From assembly GCA_001579985.1 (NCBI GenBank), contig LRSR01013537.1, positions 1 through 36,790 of the forward strand: a stretch of DNA of 36,790 nucleotides. The letters run 5' to 3'. Made by a program: the position numbers and the translations under genes. The DNA comes from Hypsibius dujardini. Its lineage: Eukaryota; Tardigrada; Eutardigrada; Parachela; Hypsibiidae. The notes beneath the pieces were generated by a model, which saw nothing but the letters and a program-made list of their open reading frames with translations, made no database searches and was not told the DNA's origin. Positions 9,160 to 21,700 of this stretch are shown here, piece after piece; position 1 is the stretch's first letter; the number at the start of each line of letters is the position of its first letter.

Positions 9160-9935
9160 ATGGCTAAGGAAATCTGCACTAATTTTCAAGGAGACCAAAT
9201 CGACAAACAAGACGACAGTACCATTCCCACTATCAGTATCGTAGACGCTGAAACAGCCGGTGAAAGTCAACCTGGCCCCATTGGTGCAACCAACCATCAT
9301 CCCGAATTAATTCTATACCAAAAGCTCGAGTCCTTATCAGAAAATATCAATACCGTTCAGGAACAAGACGGCAATGTCGATTCCGTTCAGATTCCCTTCA
9401 ACAGCCGGTCGTCCGGCGAGCTCCTCGACCCCCGCGTCGAGGAACGCATCATCATGCTCAGCGACGCGGCGACCATGTTGAACCACCTGCAGAGCGAGAT
9501 GCATGCCTTCAAGCTCCACACGCAGAACACTGAGACGTGCGTGGCCAGCAACATCGAGAGCTTCGGCCGCGGTCTCGGCGCCTGCGTCCAAAAGTCCGCG
9601 CCGTATTACGAGATGCTGGAACGGCTCCGGTTAGCGGAGGCGGGCCTCCATCAGGCGGCGTTTGAGTACGTTCGCGCGCAGTCGAAGCTGAAGTTCAGTA
9701 AGGAGAAGATGAATCGGCTGGAGGAGGGTTTGATCCGGTTGGGCGCGACGGAGGATGTGAATGTGATGCTGGCGTTGAACGCGGTGACAGGGCAATATGT
9801 GGAGAACCAACAGGACGCGGCTCGGAAACGGAAGGAGCACTCTCGTGCGTCCGAGGAGTATGTGGCCATTTTGGAGGGCGTTACCAGGTTGGCGACACCT
9901 TCTTAGTCTAGCGAATTTGTTTGTCTGTCTGTCTG

Positions 9936-9970
<35 letters not shown>

Positions 9971-10304
9971 GCTTGTCTGTCTGTTTGTCTGTCTGTCTGT
10001 CTGCGTGTAGCTCTGTGTCTGTCTGTCTGTCTGTCTGTCTGTCTTAGAAAACTGTATTTGATTATACAGATTAAAGACCTATTGGAAGGCCGATATTGAA
10101 AAATCCCGGCCGTATTACGACTTCCGGCATCGGATGAAGTGCGTGTTGGAGGAGGATCGACTGCATATGATGCAGCTGGAGGCGGCTATCACGCATGCGA
10201 AGGAGATGCACGGGAAAGCGTCGCGGGAGCTGGAAGAGATCAGCCAGCAGATTCACGACCGACGGTTGCTAGCGCGAGCGAAAACATCCGGAGATTGTAC
10301 TTGA
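9160..10304 (+). CDS. SH3BP5: SH3BP5-like protein (RAB11 guanine exchange factor, Sab family)
   Basis: The family are coiled-coil exchange factors for RAB11; vertebrate SH3BP5 is also a mitochondrial JNK scaffold. Two exons, 9160-9887 and 10070-10304, joined in phase 2; 320 aa ending in TGA. The start has a strong context (ACCATGG). Residues 1-85 are acidic and not conserved. The helical core begins at GELLDPRVEERI and includes KSAPYYEMLERLRLAEAG and, after the splice, VTR-LKTYWKADIEKSRPYYDF and LEEISQQIHDRRLLAR, matching the family's KARPYYE, KSKPYFE and EQISEQIHARR blocks. The protein ends soon after the core and so lacks the long Ser-rich tail of vertebrate members. The 182-bp intron is mostly a CTGT array. 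An AATAAA lies 8 nt past the stop. Confidence 0.92.
9918..10043. repeat. (CTGT)n array in the SH3BP5 intron
   Basis: CTGT/CTGC units fill most of the 182-bp intron between the donor at 9888 and the acceptor at 10069. Confidence 0.95.
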
Positions 10305-10312
10305 TTTTCATC

Positions 10313-10318
10313 AATAAA
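10313..10318 (+). terminator. Candidate SH3BP5 polyadenylation signal AATAAA
   Basis: Perfect AATAAA starting 8 nt after the TGA. It fits the short 170-bp convergent gap before the EFR3 stop codon and implies a 3' UTR of a few tens of bases. Confidence 0.55.
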
Positions 10319-10474
10319 CTCAGATGCCAAACTGCAATTTCGTATAATAACAAAGTATTTCGACAAAAATTTCACAGCAAAAAGACTAGAAATTCGACAC
10401 TCACGAAAAAAGGGTTTTATGATGTACTAGGAAAAGAACAGAACAAAAACAGAACAATATTCCGCACCATTTAG

Positions 10475-11162
10475 TTAGGCATGAACTGCCGCAGCGGTAG
10501 GGTCGGCTCCGGGGCTGCTCATCTTGCGGAAGCCCCGGCGAATTTTCATCTCAAACTTCTCGGTCGGTATGACGTCACTGTCGTCGTCCATGTCGAAGCT
10601 GGAAACGGACGAGGAGTCGGGACTGCTGACGTTGGGCGTTCGGAGAATCTTCATGACGGTCAGCGAGAGGCGGCTGTCCTGTAACCGGAAATGCAGACAA
10701 CATCAACCGAGGCAGACACAAACTGATGGAGATACAGACAGACAATTGCACACTGCTAGCTGTACAGCCAGATAAGCAGGCAGACCGGCAGCAGCGAACA
10801 ACGACAGATGATCAGACCGATCGGCATGACCAAACATGACAGGTACAAAAAAAACAGACATTCAGGCATGGTAAAAGTGCAGTGAAGCGACAAGTGCTTC
10901 GTGTAAGTGGAATACAAATAATTGAAGGGTTCGAAGGATTTGGCTTTACCATCCTCTCCTGAATGGCAATCAGCTCCTTAAACGTCGACGTTTTCGAGAT
11001 TTCATTTATTCGCCGTGCCTTCTCCAACATCGCCGTCCGGCCGGTGTCACTCGATTCATGCAGAATGCGCCGGAATGCCTCGATCGAGATGTCTTCTTCC
11101 CTGTCACGATTTCCACCATCCTGAACAAACGAAACGGAGATCGTCAACCAATAAAACAACAA

Positions 11163-11212
<50 letters not shown>

Positions 11213-14200
11213 GTGTCTGTGTGTCTGTGTGTGTGTCTGTGTGTGTGTCTGTGTGTGTGTCTGTGTATCTGTCTGTCTGTCTGTCTGTCTGTGTGTCTGT
11301 GTGTCTGTGTGTCTGCCTATCGTATGTCATAACGAGCATACCTGTTGCCGGTTCCACTGATCCCCCTCCGACTGCTCATCCTCTTCTCCGTACACCGTAG
11401 AGCGACTCCGGCTGCTAAGGCTCTGCCGATCTAAATCCGGTTTGTCCAGCTGATCCGCTACGTACTTATTCTCCAGCTGAAGCGGGTTCAAACGAAGACC
11501 CTCCTTGTCGATATCATCCAGAAGAGGCAACAGCTTGAATAGAGGTGGGCCAGCCGGCGGAACCTGCATCGACGATTTAGAGGAGCTTCGAGCCGACAGT
11601 AGCGGTGCGTGAACTGCCGGGTTCAAGACGGTCGAGATGGATCGTAGACCGACGAAGCAACCGGGTGGTACGGTTTCCGGGTAGCTTTTCTCCCGTTCTG
11701 CCACAACCTACAGAAGGAAGAAGGTGAGACACAGGCAGAAGCGCAACAGACAGATTCACAAAAAGATATGCAGACAAAGTAGACAGACAATCAGACCGAC
11801 AGTCAGACAGACATAGAGACAGGCAGACAAACAGGCAGACAGACAGACAGACAGACAGACAGGCAAGCAGACAGACAGACAGACAAAAAGACAGATAGAC
11901 AGTCAGGCAGGCAGACAAAGTGGTAGCGAAGTACCTCATCGATATGGGCCGAAAACAGCGGAACATTAATGAATAGCGGAACCAGACTGAAGCAGCAAGC
12001 CGCCAAACCATGCGTCGCATTCCGTTGCGTCACGGTCATATCCGGCGTTTGGAGCGCCAGCTCCTGTACCGCAAACAGGAAGCGGATAAACTCCACCAGC
12101 ACCTCCTCGTTCACCTTGCCCAATTCCAACATCAATAGCGTCACTGTGGCGTTCACGGCTCGCACCAAATTCATCGTGTTGTCGGCACGGTCGATATTTT
12201 CGTACATGCACAAAATTAGCTTTCGAACGTTGTTCTTGGCGAAACTGGCGTCCTCTGAAGAGGGCGGATCGTGTATGGCCAATGGCAGCTTCCCAGGTAG
12301 AGTGCTTCCATTATCGGTCATCTTCATCAGATTTCCGTGCCTGTTCAGAAGAGCGGATCAGATATTAAAAGGCTTCCAGCTTGTATAAGTTTAAGATTAA
12401 ATTCATTACAACGCCTATTTAACTAGTCTTCAAATCGAAAATACTGTTTAAATACTAAGTAAATATTAAGTAAATAAATAATAAAGGTAAAAACTTATGG
12501 CACGATTTTGCCTGTCTGCCTGCCTGCCTGTCTGTCTGTCTGTTTGTTTGTCTATCTGTCTATCTGTCTGTCTGCCTGTCTGTCTGCCTGTCTGTCTGCC
12601 TGTCTGTCTGTCTGTCTGTCTGTCTGTTCGTCTGTCTGTCTGTTTGGCTGTCTGCCTGCATGCCTGCTTGCTTGCCTGCTTGCTTGTCTGTCTGTATTAC
12701 CTGTCCAATAGCGTATGGAAGATGGCATGGACCAAAATTCGCACTTCCACGGAAGTCGACAAGGAGACCCGCATCAAGAGATCGAGGAAGGCTATTGGGA
12801 AGGTAGTGGTCATCTGTACGGGTACGTATTTAGTTGCGACTTTGAGGAGACTGCGGAGGAGGAGGAGTGGGAGCCAGGTGGCGCTGACGTTGTCTTCCCC
12901 GGCGGTGCCGCCGCCTCCACGGACCACCACCTTGTCCATGATGAAGCGCATGATTTCAATCTTCTGGTAGTCGGGGAGATTGGTGGCGAACTCGCCGATC
13001 GTCACGACGAGCGCCTCCTGGTAGAGCTGTTCGCCGTGCTCGGAGGAGCGGATCTGTCGGTCCACGGATATTTTCAGGTGACGGAGGAGTGCGCTGAACA
13101 CTTCGAAGACGGATGGTCCTGCGTAATAAAAATTTTACATAAATTTTTTTGAGAAAATATGTAAAGACTATTACAAAAAATGTACAATCATAACTGAAAA
13201 GATAACGCAAGAATATTTAAAAATATAAAAAAATAGGAATATAAAATTACGATTCTATTCTGGGTTAACTTACGACCGATTGGTTGATTAATTGATTGGT
13301 TGGTAAAGTTAGGAATTTTATAATACTTTCTGACCAGTTGATCAATACACATCCATGTTTATACTGCGGTTGCTTGATTGACTGAATACCCTCTTGGCTT
13401 ACCGACTGAGGTGGCAATGTCGACCGTCTGAGCGAGACACTTGGCGATAGTCGTTTTCATTTCCGGCGGGCTCTGCACATGGTTATCCAGATGACCGACA
13501 ATGACCTGCACCGCCTTGTAGGCATACTGATTGGGAATGGCGTAGCAAATGGTCTTGATAACGTGAATGGCAAACTCTCCCGGCACCCACAGGTTGTTGT
13601 TGTCCAGGTGTTTCAAGGCCGGGCTCATGACCGCTTTGATATTGGCAAACATGGTGCGGCTGCAGATCTCCTGGAGGATGTTGGTGGCAAAAGATTCCAA
13701 TTCCTGGACGTCGGACGGGGCGATACCCTCCACACCGTTGGTCTCCTTCGCAATTCTGCAACAAAAAGACAATAAAACCATTCGTTAACTTATACACAGC
13801 ATGCCTAAAGCCGCTCCCTGTCTACCCACTTTGTCACCCTGTCTGTCTGCCTAATTCCTCAGTCAGTCAGTCAGTCAGTCAGTCAATCAATGTGTCTGTC
13901 TGTATGCCTGTCTGTTTGTTTGTGTGTGTCTGTACGTCTGTCTGCATGCCTGTCTGTTTGTGTGTCTGTGTGTCTGTCTATGTGTCTGGGTTTCTGTGTG
14001 TGTGTGTCCATCTGATCAGTTTAAAGAAAACAAGTACTATCTGTTCATCTAGCTCACCCTCTGTTCAAATCTTCCGTCTGCTGCATGTTGAAGATCAATG
14101 ACGGCACAATCTTATCCATGTGCACCTGCTCCCAGATATTAACTTGCAGATCGTCCGACCCGGTTTTCCGGATGATGCCCCTGATACCCATCATCCCGGC

Positions 14201-15930
14201 CCGACGGATGGCCTTCCGTGTCGCGGGGTCAGGGTCGTTGTTGTGGCACATCATGCTGAACTTGTCGATAAACTGATCGTAGCTGCGGTGGTAGGAGGGA
14301 ATGTCCTCGGGGATGTCGGCAAACTTGACGAATGACGTCACGGCGTAGCCCTGCAGGCTGACATCCGGGCATTCCAGTAGGAGGAGGTTCATTTTGAGGA
14401 ATGAACCGACGAACAGATTGAGTCGCGTGTGCTGGTCCGAGGATTTGCATGAGGAGAGGAGAGAATCCATGGCTTCCATCGTGATCTTTGCATATCTATA
14501 CGAATTTCCAAAATGAGACACATAGAAAAATGAAATGCGTTTACGAGTACTGTCTAAAAAAGCGGAATCGCAGTGTACCACGTAAACAATGAAGCTAATC
14601 CACGTTTAGCCTGAAAAAATTGATCAGCGATGCAAACGATCATTTGATTGATGCATTTAAGACAAATGCAGGAATAGCAACCAATCAACCAATCAGCTGA
14701 TGAACCGTTCAACCACTGGACCAATCAACCAATCAGCTGATCAACCGTTCAACCACTGAACCAATCAACCAATCAGCTAGCTGATCAACCGTTCAACCAC
14801 TGGACCAATCAACCAATCAACCAATCAACCAATCAACCGTTCAAACGTTGGACCACTAGACCAATCAACCAATCAACTGTTACTTTCTGACGAAAATAAC
14901 CGACGATGAAAAAAGAGATCTGATTTAGTAATAACTCCTCTCATATCAAATGTGTACACTTTTCAACCATCACTCACTCATATCTTCGTCTGGAGAGGTA
15001 GTACTCCAAACAAAACAGCAGATATTTCCCGATCTTGTCCAACTTATCCGGGTGGGAGAGGGAGTAAAACACCAGCTTGTCCAAATTAACGCGATCGATG
15101 CCTTCCTGCAAAGGGGAAAATACAATAAAAAATTGAAAATACATATGTCAAGATAAATCGATGCATTTCGCGAGGTTCAAAAAGTAGAAAGGCAAAGCAA
15201 AAGAGGAATACTGTATTTCCTCGACATGTTTGATTGATTGATTGATTGACTGACGGGGACTACTGTATGTCCTCGATAGATAGCGACAGCGCACGGGTCA
15301 CGTGACGTAATGGTTGCCCGCTGTACACGTGAAGTTTGCTAACGAGTAGGGGGGCCAATTTAACGTCACACAGGTCGTGCGCCGTCGCTATCTATCGCGG
15401 AAATACAGTAATAAAAATTTTCCGGTAAAAAAAAATGACCTCCGCTGTGGCCGGGTAGATGTTGTCGATCAAGCGCTTGTACTTCTGCTTGCACTTCCCG
15501 CAGCAATCCCACGCGCCTGCAAACACAAGAAGCAAAGGAGAGTGTAAGATATGCAAAAGTCATTTCACTAAAAACAAATATGTGAGGAAGGAGTTTTGGA
15601 ATGGGCCACTTGACTTTCCCGTACCCTGGAATGAGCCACCCTAGAATCGCAACTTCTAGACAGGTTTTGACTATCATCAAAATTCGAAACGACAGAGAAT
15701 AATCGATAATTCGGGGAAACGCGTATCAGATATGAAGAAAATTTGTGAGAACATGTTTAAAAAACGAAATAATTGGAGGGTTGAAAAAAGCTCACTATAG
15801 AGGTCGCTGACTATTCAATGATCCATCTGTTTTCAGTCAACTGCGACAGAGCGCCCCCTACCACCATGTGGTCCGTTCCAGGGTACGGAAAGTCAAGTGG
15901 CCCATTCCAGAGCCTTTCCCTCTTACCCAT
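10475..15930 (-). CDS. EFR3: EFR3, plasma-membrane anchor of the PI4-kinase III alpha complex
   Basis: EFR3 (fly rolling blackout/stambha) recruits PI4KIIIalpha with TTC7 and FAM126 to the plasma membrane. Ten coding exons: 15927-15930, 15440-15516, 14978-15105, 14058-14495, 13403-13755, 12701-13118, 11935-12340, 11342-11707, 10950-11120, 10475-10678; 854 aa, ending in TAA, near the family's 820 or so. The first coding exon is only ATG-G before a consensus donor (G|GTAAGAG), giving the N-terminus MGAWDCCGKCKQKYKRLID: a Met-Gly plus the cysteines expected for palmitoylation. Family blocks follow: AMDSLLSSC, SFVKFADIPEDIPSYHRSYD, IRGIIRKTG, IWEQVHMDKIVPSLIFNMQ, NLPDYQKIEIMRFIMDKV and ISIEAFRRILHESSDTGR. 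The HEAT-like fold is expected. The last exon has an Asp-rich DMDDDSD patch and a basic end. The exon 2 donor (GTCATT) is weak. Confidence 0.94.
11163..11318. repeat. (CTGT)n array in EFR3 intron 8
   Basis: CTGT with a TGTG-rich centre, inside the intron 11121-11341. The opposite-strand Thr/Asp/Arg/Gln-rich frame is a repeat artefact. Confidence 0.95.
11747..11922. repeat. (ACAG)n array in EFR3 intron 7
   Basis: Same family as the other CTGT arrays but in the opposite orientation on the plus strand, inside intron 11708-11934. Confidence 0.95.
12510..12692. repeat. (CTGT/CTGC)n array in EFR3 intron 6
   Basis: It fills much of intron 12341-12700 and stops about 8 bp before the donor on the gene strand. 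The rest of the intron is AT-rich with nothing recognised. Confidence 0.95.
13836..14010. repeat. CAGT and CTGT/TGTG repeats in EFR3 intron 4
   Basis: A short (CAGT)n run near 13861-13884 is followed by degenerate CTGT/TGTG units, inside intron 13756-14057. Confidence 0.85.
14640..14880. repeat. About 40-bp tandem repeat in EFR3 intron 3
   Basis: Four to five imperfect units with CCAATCAACCAATCAGCTGA and TCAACCGTTCAACCACTGGA, in the 482-bp intron 14496-14977. These are ATCA-family units organised into a higher-order repeat. Confidence 0.85.
15261..15410. mobile_element. Small inverted-repeat (MITE-like) element in EFR3 intron 2
   Basis: The ends are TACTGTATGTCCTCGATAGA on the left and, reverse-complemented, TACTGTATTTCCGCGATAGA on the right. 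The similarity continues for about 47 bp per arm (TAGCGAC.GCGCACG), with a spacer of about 55 bp. A further partial copy of the terminus (TACTGTATTTCCTCGACA) lies at 15209-15226. Palindromic arms with T-A at both ends suggest a non-autonomous DNA transposon. There is no coding capacity, and a clean target duplication cannot be confirmed. Confidence 0.6.
15597..15909. mobile_element. Foldback-type inverted repeat in EFR3 intron 1
   Basis: The left arm 15597-15631 (TGGAATGGGCCACTTGACTT...) is repeated inverted at 15875-15909 (...AAGTCAAGTGGCCCATTCCA), with about 34 of 35 bases matching and a spacer of about 243 bp. It lies within EFR3 intron 1 (15517-15926), with the right arm ending 16 bp from the donor. 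The transposon origin is inferred; no transposase is present. Confidence 0.55.
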
Positions 15931-16652
15931 TCTTTAGAAACTATAAGCAGCCAACAGTCGAATGCCTATGCCGTTGTATAATTGCAGCACACAGTCTGTT
16001 TAAAATCTGTTTAAGATACAAAAAATAATTTTTTTAGTGAGAAACATCGAACGGATACAAAATGAGGAATGAATGGGATGGGAATTAGGAGAATCCAGAA
16101 TAAGGAAGCAATCAATAATAATTCGAGCCGTACGGTGCACCATTTTCATACCCATAATTATGTTGAGCCGTACGGGTCGACGTTACGTGGAAGTGGACTT
16201 GTACAATTACTGACGTGGAGTTCATTGATAGACTCGTGTGGAGGTGGAATAATGCTCGCCGTGCGAGTGGAATTGGATTGCGCTAGCGTCTGCCGTAAAA
16301 TAAAAAATCCCAAAATCAGATTTCTTTTTTTGATCTTCCGAAGCAGCTCCCAGGGCAAAATCATACCTCTTAACCTTTTTTCCCCTCGTTTTGACCTTGA
16401 AAATTAACTCCGATTGTTAAATTACTACCTCGTCGCACCACCGGATGGACTGAACGTAAGTGCGCATTTAAAAATTCAATGGCGAAAAAATGCGTCATAA
16501 AAACGGCTGACATTTTTTTCAAATTGTTTTCTTCCCCCCAGACCGGGTTTTTCCGCCCTGACCATCTGGCCAGGGAAGCTTCATGTCGACCCTGGACTCA
16601 TTTGATCGTCTCATTTGCCGCGCTCGCTCCGCCGGAGCACCCCCTTTCCTCG
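15931..16652. promoter_or_regulatory. Shared head-to-head region of EFR3 and CNOT1
   Basis: The divergent gap of about 720 bp holds both 5' UTRs and presumably both promoters. The block GAGCCGTACGG occurs twice (about 16125 and 16165). GTAAGT at 16456-16461 on the plus strand could be a 5' UTR donor for CNOT1, and GTATGATT on the minus strand (about 16369) one for EFR3. No clear TATA box is visible. Confidence 0.4.
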
Positions 16653-18668
16653 ATGGCAGCGGAGGACCCGAAGCACAACAACAGTGCCTCATCTTCATCT
16701 TCCAACGTCAAGATGAACCATGTCGATCTCTACGTCACGCCGGCGTTATTTTACATTGAGAGTCTCATTAAGGCGCTGAATAAAAAGAATCACAAGGCGG
16801 TCGCGCAGGAACTGAGCACGGTGAGTGGAGTGGAATTTTGCCTACACACATGGCCAAAATACTTGACTGACCGAGTTAGGGCCACTGGCCCTGGATCTAC
16901 GACAGTGGCCCTAATTCGGTCAGCTAAGCATTTTGGCCCTTTTGCTCTTCTCCATTAAAATGTTTTCTTGGTTTCAAAGGTTTGTGCCCATCACGGACCG
17001 ACCTCCACTCGGCATCTGCTGCAGACTCTTTTTTCTGGACTTGATTTCTCTTTGGATCCCCAGTCGATTGTGAAGAACAAGGAATTTCATCAGGTAAGGA
17101 ACGATGACGGGAAAGTTCCGAATGATACCGGTTGTTTTCCACAGCGCATTAGGCGCTTTCCCTGTAGTCTTACATAGTTCGCTTCTTTGCTGCGGTTGAT
17201 CGATTGATCGATTGATCCGAGTGTTTGACATGTACCGTGTGCTTGCGACCTCGAGGAACACTTTTCTGCACTACCCGTAAATTTTGGCCTACCCGTAAAT
17301 TTTGGCCTACCCTTGAATTTTAACCAACCCGGGCCGTGCTTATTCAGTGCCGTTCATCAAATTACCACAGTAGGGAGAAATATACGGAAAAGCACGACTT
17401 TACAATCAATCAATCAAGCACAACGAGTAAGCTGTACGAAATTAGCCAATCAGTGAAGAGTGAATCCGATTGAACGTTCAATCGAATGCAGGGTCATACC
17501 GAGGGAGGCGGGGCTTAGCTTTTGCTTGAGATCGCGAGCATACGGTATTCGATTTCTATTCTTTATGAAACGAATAGATTGATTGACTGATTGAAAGGAG
17601 AAATTTTCTCGATGGTATTTTAAGTGCTTGATTGATTTGTTGTCGCTGAATCTATTGTACTTGATTATCCGATGAAGAATGAAAAAATGAATGAATAATC
17701 GTAAGTCGGTGTACATGATGTTGCGATACATCAAATTTGATTATGCGAAGGCAGCAGGACTTCAAGTGAACTTTTCTTCGAGAGAAGTTATTTCATTAAT
17801 CAATCAATCGATCAATTTAGCATTTCCTCAATATGCGTTCGAATGATTTTTCTAAACTCGTGTTGATGTTTTAAGCGTAAACATTATTTTTTATATCAAT
17901 TGTTAAATTGGTTTATGTATAAAAAATATTAATTTAACTTTCATTCGCCTTTATAAAAGTATATTAAAATTTCAAGGTAGCTTCAGTCAGGCAATCCATC
18001 GAAATTGTTTGAACGATTCCTTGTCTGAATTCATTTTCTTGTCGTTTAATCTGAAGAATTACAGTTGCCAACTGACAGAGCGATAGAGAGTTCGTGAATA
18101 AAATTCGGAAAAACGTTATCGAACCAACTGTCAATCAGCTAATCAATCAATCAACCAGCTAATCAATCAATCAACCAGCTAATCAATCAATCAGTTAGCT
18201 AATCAATCAATCAACTAGCTAATCAATTAATCAATCAGCTAATCAATCAATCAACCTGCTAATCAGTGAATCAGCCAGCTAATCAATCAATCAATCGATT
18301 GATCGTCTGCTTATTCAGTCTGTTTGGGATAATTTTAATGTAATCTTTTATGGAATTGTACGATATAAACCACTCGAGAAAAACTTAATTTTTCAGGCGT
18401 TCTTTTTTTATAAGTTAACCATGTTGTTTGCTTTTCTGGACAGGCTCTACCGGTACAGTTACTGGTCCAGCAAGTCGCCACCCTCATCGACCTCCCGCTA
18501 TTCAGAACCGTCTTGCATTTTTGCTTTGAGCGGCCATTCGACCTAGTACAGGTACGCACAACGAGTGTTTACCACAACCACCGCACTGGTTCGCCGTGAG
18601 AGTGGTCTTGGGTCTTGTTGTCCACCATGACATCCCACGACGACTAGCGCAAAGTGGAAAGAGATAGA

Positions 18669-18707
<39 letters not shown>

Positions 18708-21700
18708 CCAGATTGCTCGACACGTGTACTAATTACTAACCTGTCTGGCGGGTACGACTGACTCACCACCAGACACCAACAGTAATAGGATGTGTGTAGT
18801 CTTTCCTGTACATGTCATTGTTGACTGGTTCCCCCCCCTGTCTCTCTCACTCTCGCTCGGTCTTGAATGCACACTGCCGAATAAGAGTCTGTCGACCCTG
18901 ATTTTCAAAAATGACTTACGCGGCTGTTTTAACACTACCACCATGAGCGACTTTTTTGTGCTCACCACCGCGGTGTGAAAACATGCTGCCGTCGAGGAGG
19001 TCTAAGCTCCGATCCCCTCCTCCGTGTTTCAGGAGGCGCAGTTTTTGGGCAACCAACAGTTGATCCCGCTCTGCGGACGCATCTTCAAGTTCAACCGCGA
19101 GCAGGAGAACCGATTGTGCATCATCCTCCTCAAGTCCAACATCCCGCACGTGCGCAATCAGGCGGCGGCGCTGTTGAAGCAGAAGTTTGGCGACATCCTC
19201 AAGACCTACTGCGACGCGGACGAGCGGCTGCTGCACGACACGGATAAGACGGTCTTTCATGAGCATCTGCTGCTGCTAGAGCCGGGCCAGCGGGAGGAAT
19301 TTGCGGAGCGTGTCTCTGCGGAGCTGGAGGAGGAGTTTCGGTCGACACTCCGGAAGCTCTATCCGCATCCGCGGCTGCTGCCGCTGCAGCTGAAGCCGAT
19401 TCTATTGGGCCACACTTATCTCGATCCTGACGCATTTGAGGTGCGTTAATCTCTCCCATCATCATTGTGCATGCAACAGATTATTGCACTTCTCAATCAC
19501 TGATGCAGCCAGGCGCTTGATTGATTGAGCGATTGACGTGACTTTTTAGTTCGTCTGATCGATTGATTGATTGATTATGTGAGTTTCCTTTTACTGGTAT
19601 CCCTGGTTGATTGATAGATTGGTTGATTGTTACCAGTCTTGGTTAACTTTATTCCTTATTCATAATCTGTTCATTGATGAAGAACGGTATTTGTTTTAGA
19701 TTGGAAGACAGTTGGAAATGTCACGCAACCCTCCGAAAGTGAACCTTGACTCGGATCACGACCTCCTCGTCCGTCTCCTCATCGAGTTCGGCTACAAGGC
19801 CATCGACAGTATTGAATCATGCCGCTCCTGCCTCGGCGGCATCGGGCTGGAATTCATCACCCCCGAGAGTGTGGCGCGCTGCATCGGCGTCCTGGCCAGC
19901 ACCGTTCCCGTGGAGGAGCTCTCGCAGGAGGAGCTGGAGACGGTGGAGCTGGACCAGCGGGTGCGCAACACGGGCTATTACGTCATGTGGTCGCGCGGTG
20001 AGATGAAGACGACCCGTGCGGAGGCTAAAGAGAAGGACCGGCGCCGGATGGAGAACGTCGTCGTGGCGGTGTGTGAGAAGTGTCCCTCGCTGAGCTGGCG
20101 GGAAGTGGTCTATGAGATGGATCATGAGGGATTCTACATTTACGATCGTGCTGGATTACAGGTACAGACTCCATTTCCTAGTATGAGATGACGTCTGTAT
20201 TTCGCCTCACCCTCTAGTTGGTCGATAAATCGGCTCACTCATGAGTTTCCCTTTAATAGCAGGTGCTTGATTGTTTGATTAGCTATGTTATATCGTAGAG
20301 CACTTCTAGAAATCAAGCAATCAAGCACCTACCATAAAAAAGAAACCCATGAGTGTGCCCTCAAAAATGCCTTTAATTTCAAAAGCCTTAAGTCGTTTTA
20401 TTTGCATTCAGACTTATTGCGTTGCATATATACCTGTGCGTTGTTCGTTTGAACCGTAGCTCGTCCTAATCGGTCTGTACCGTGGGCTGCAAAACACCCA
20501 GTTCCCCATCGAGCTGCTCTACCGGCACTGGACCAATTCGGACGCCCAACTGGCCTGGTTCACGCATGCCCTGAAGAATCCGGACATCTTCTGCTTTGCC
20601 GACTTCTCCTGTGATCGCGCCGACGTGGCCCTCCTGAAGAGCGTGCCGGATGACTACCGCCAGAAGGACATTCAGGTCTGGCTGGCCTTGGATCTGCTGG
20701 AGACGCTGCTGTTCCTCGCGGACGGCGGCTTCTCCCAGGAAGTGCTGTCCCTCCTGGAAGTGCCGCTCTTCCGCTGCCCCGACATCCTCCTCCTATCGCT
20801 CCTCCAGCTCAGTCCCAATTCCATGCAGGTGGTGACGTCACGGACGCGTCAGCAACTGGTGCGGCTGTGCGTGCAGAAGTTCCTCCTGACCCACCCCAAC
20901 TCCCAGTCTGTGCTGCACTACGCCTGGACCATCTACCCCAACAACAAACTGTGGGCGCAGCAGCTGATGATCGACGCCATGGCCGAGTGGTACGTGCTGG
21001 GGAAGTACGATCAGGCGCGGCTGGCCCGGATACTGGACGTGGCGCAGGACCTCAAGGCGCTCGGCGATCTGCTGCAGTGTGACATTCTGCCCTTTGTGAT
21101 TGATCTGTCGTGTCTGGCCGCACGCCGGGAGTACCTCAAGCTGGACAAGTGGATGCAGGATAAGATGGCCGAGCATGGGGTTAAGTTTGTCGAGGCGTGT
21201 CTACGCTTCCTGGAACGGCGTTGTCCCACTCTCATTTACGGTATGCTCACCCCTTGACTGAGTCTCTAATCTTATTCGGGCAAGAACGGATATTTTTGCT
21301 TTTGATGATTTTATGTTGGGGTCTCGGGGGGGGAGAGGGGGAAATCACATTCGCGGTTTCAGAAACGAATAAGGAAGAAAAAAGTCCCGCACCACTTTGT
21401 GCTATGACAAGGGGCTTGATTGATTGATTCATCAGCAACGTTTCCGAAGTTTCATTTTTTTTTGTTCCCAACCACTGTAAAACGTCTTTTTGGAAAAATT
21501 TTGATACACTTTCACTCCAAATTTGATTTGGAATCGATTGACATAAGCAGAATCTTTGGATGCTTGGGGGCGGAGCTCTGGGCTAGTTTCAATCTTGGCT
21601 TCTGAGTGACATTGCAGAAATTACCCATAGCTCCGCCCCCTAGCATCCAAATAAGATTCTGCTGATTTTAATCGAATTTGAAGTGGATGAGTGTCAAAAC

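Noticed and set aside
16158-16364. 68-codon minus-strand frame as the EFR3 start exon
   Set aside because: No donor gives the needed phase 1 before CCGKC; the ATG-G exon at 15927-15930 has a consensus donor and fits the family N-terminus.
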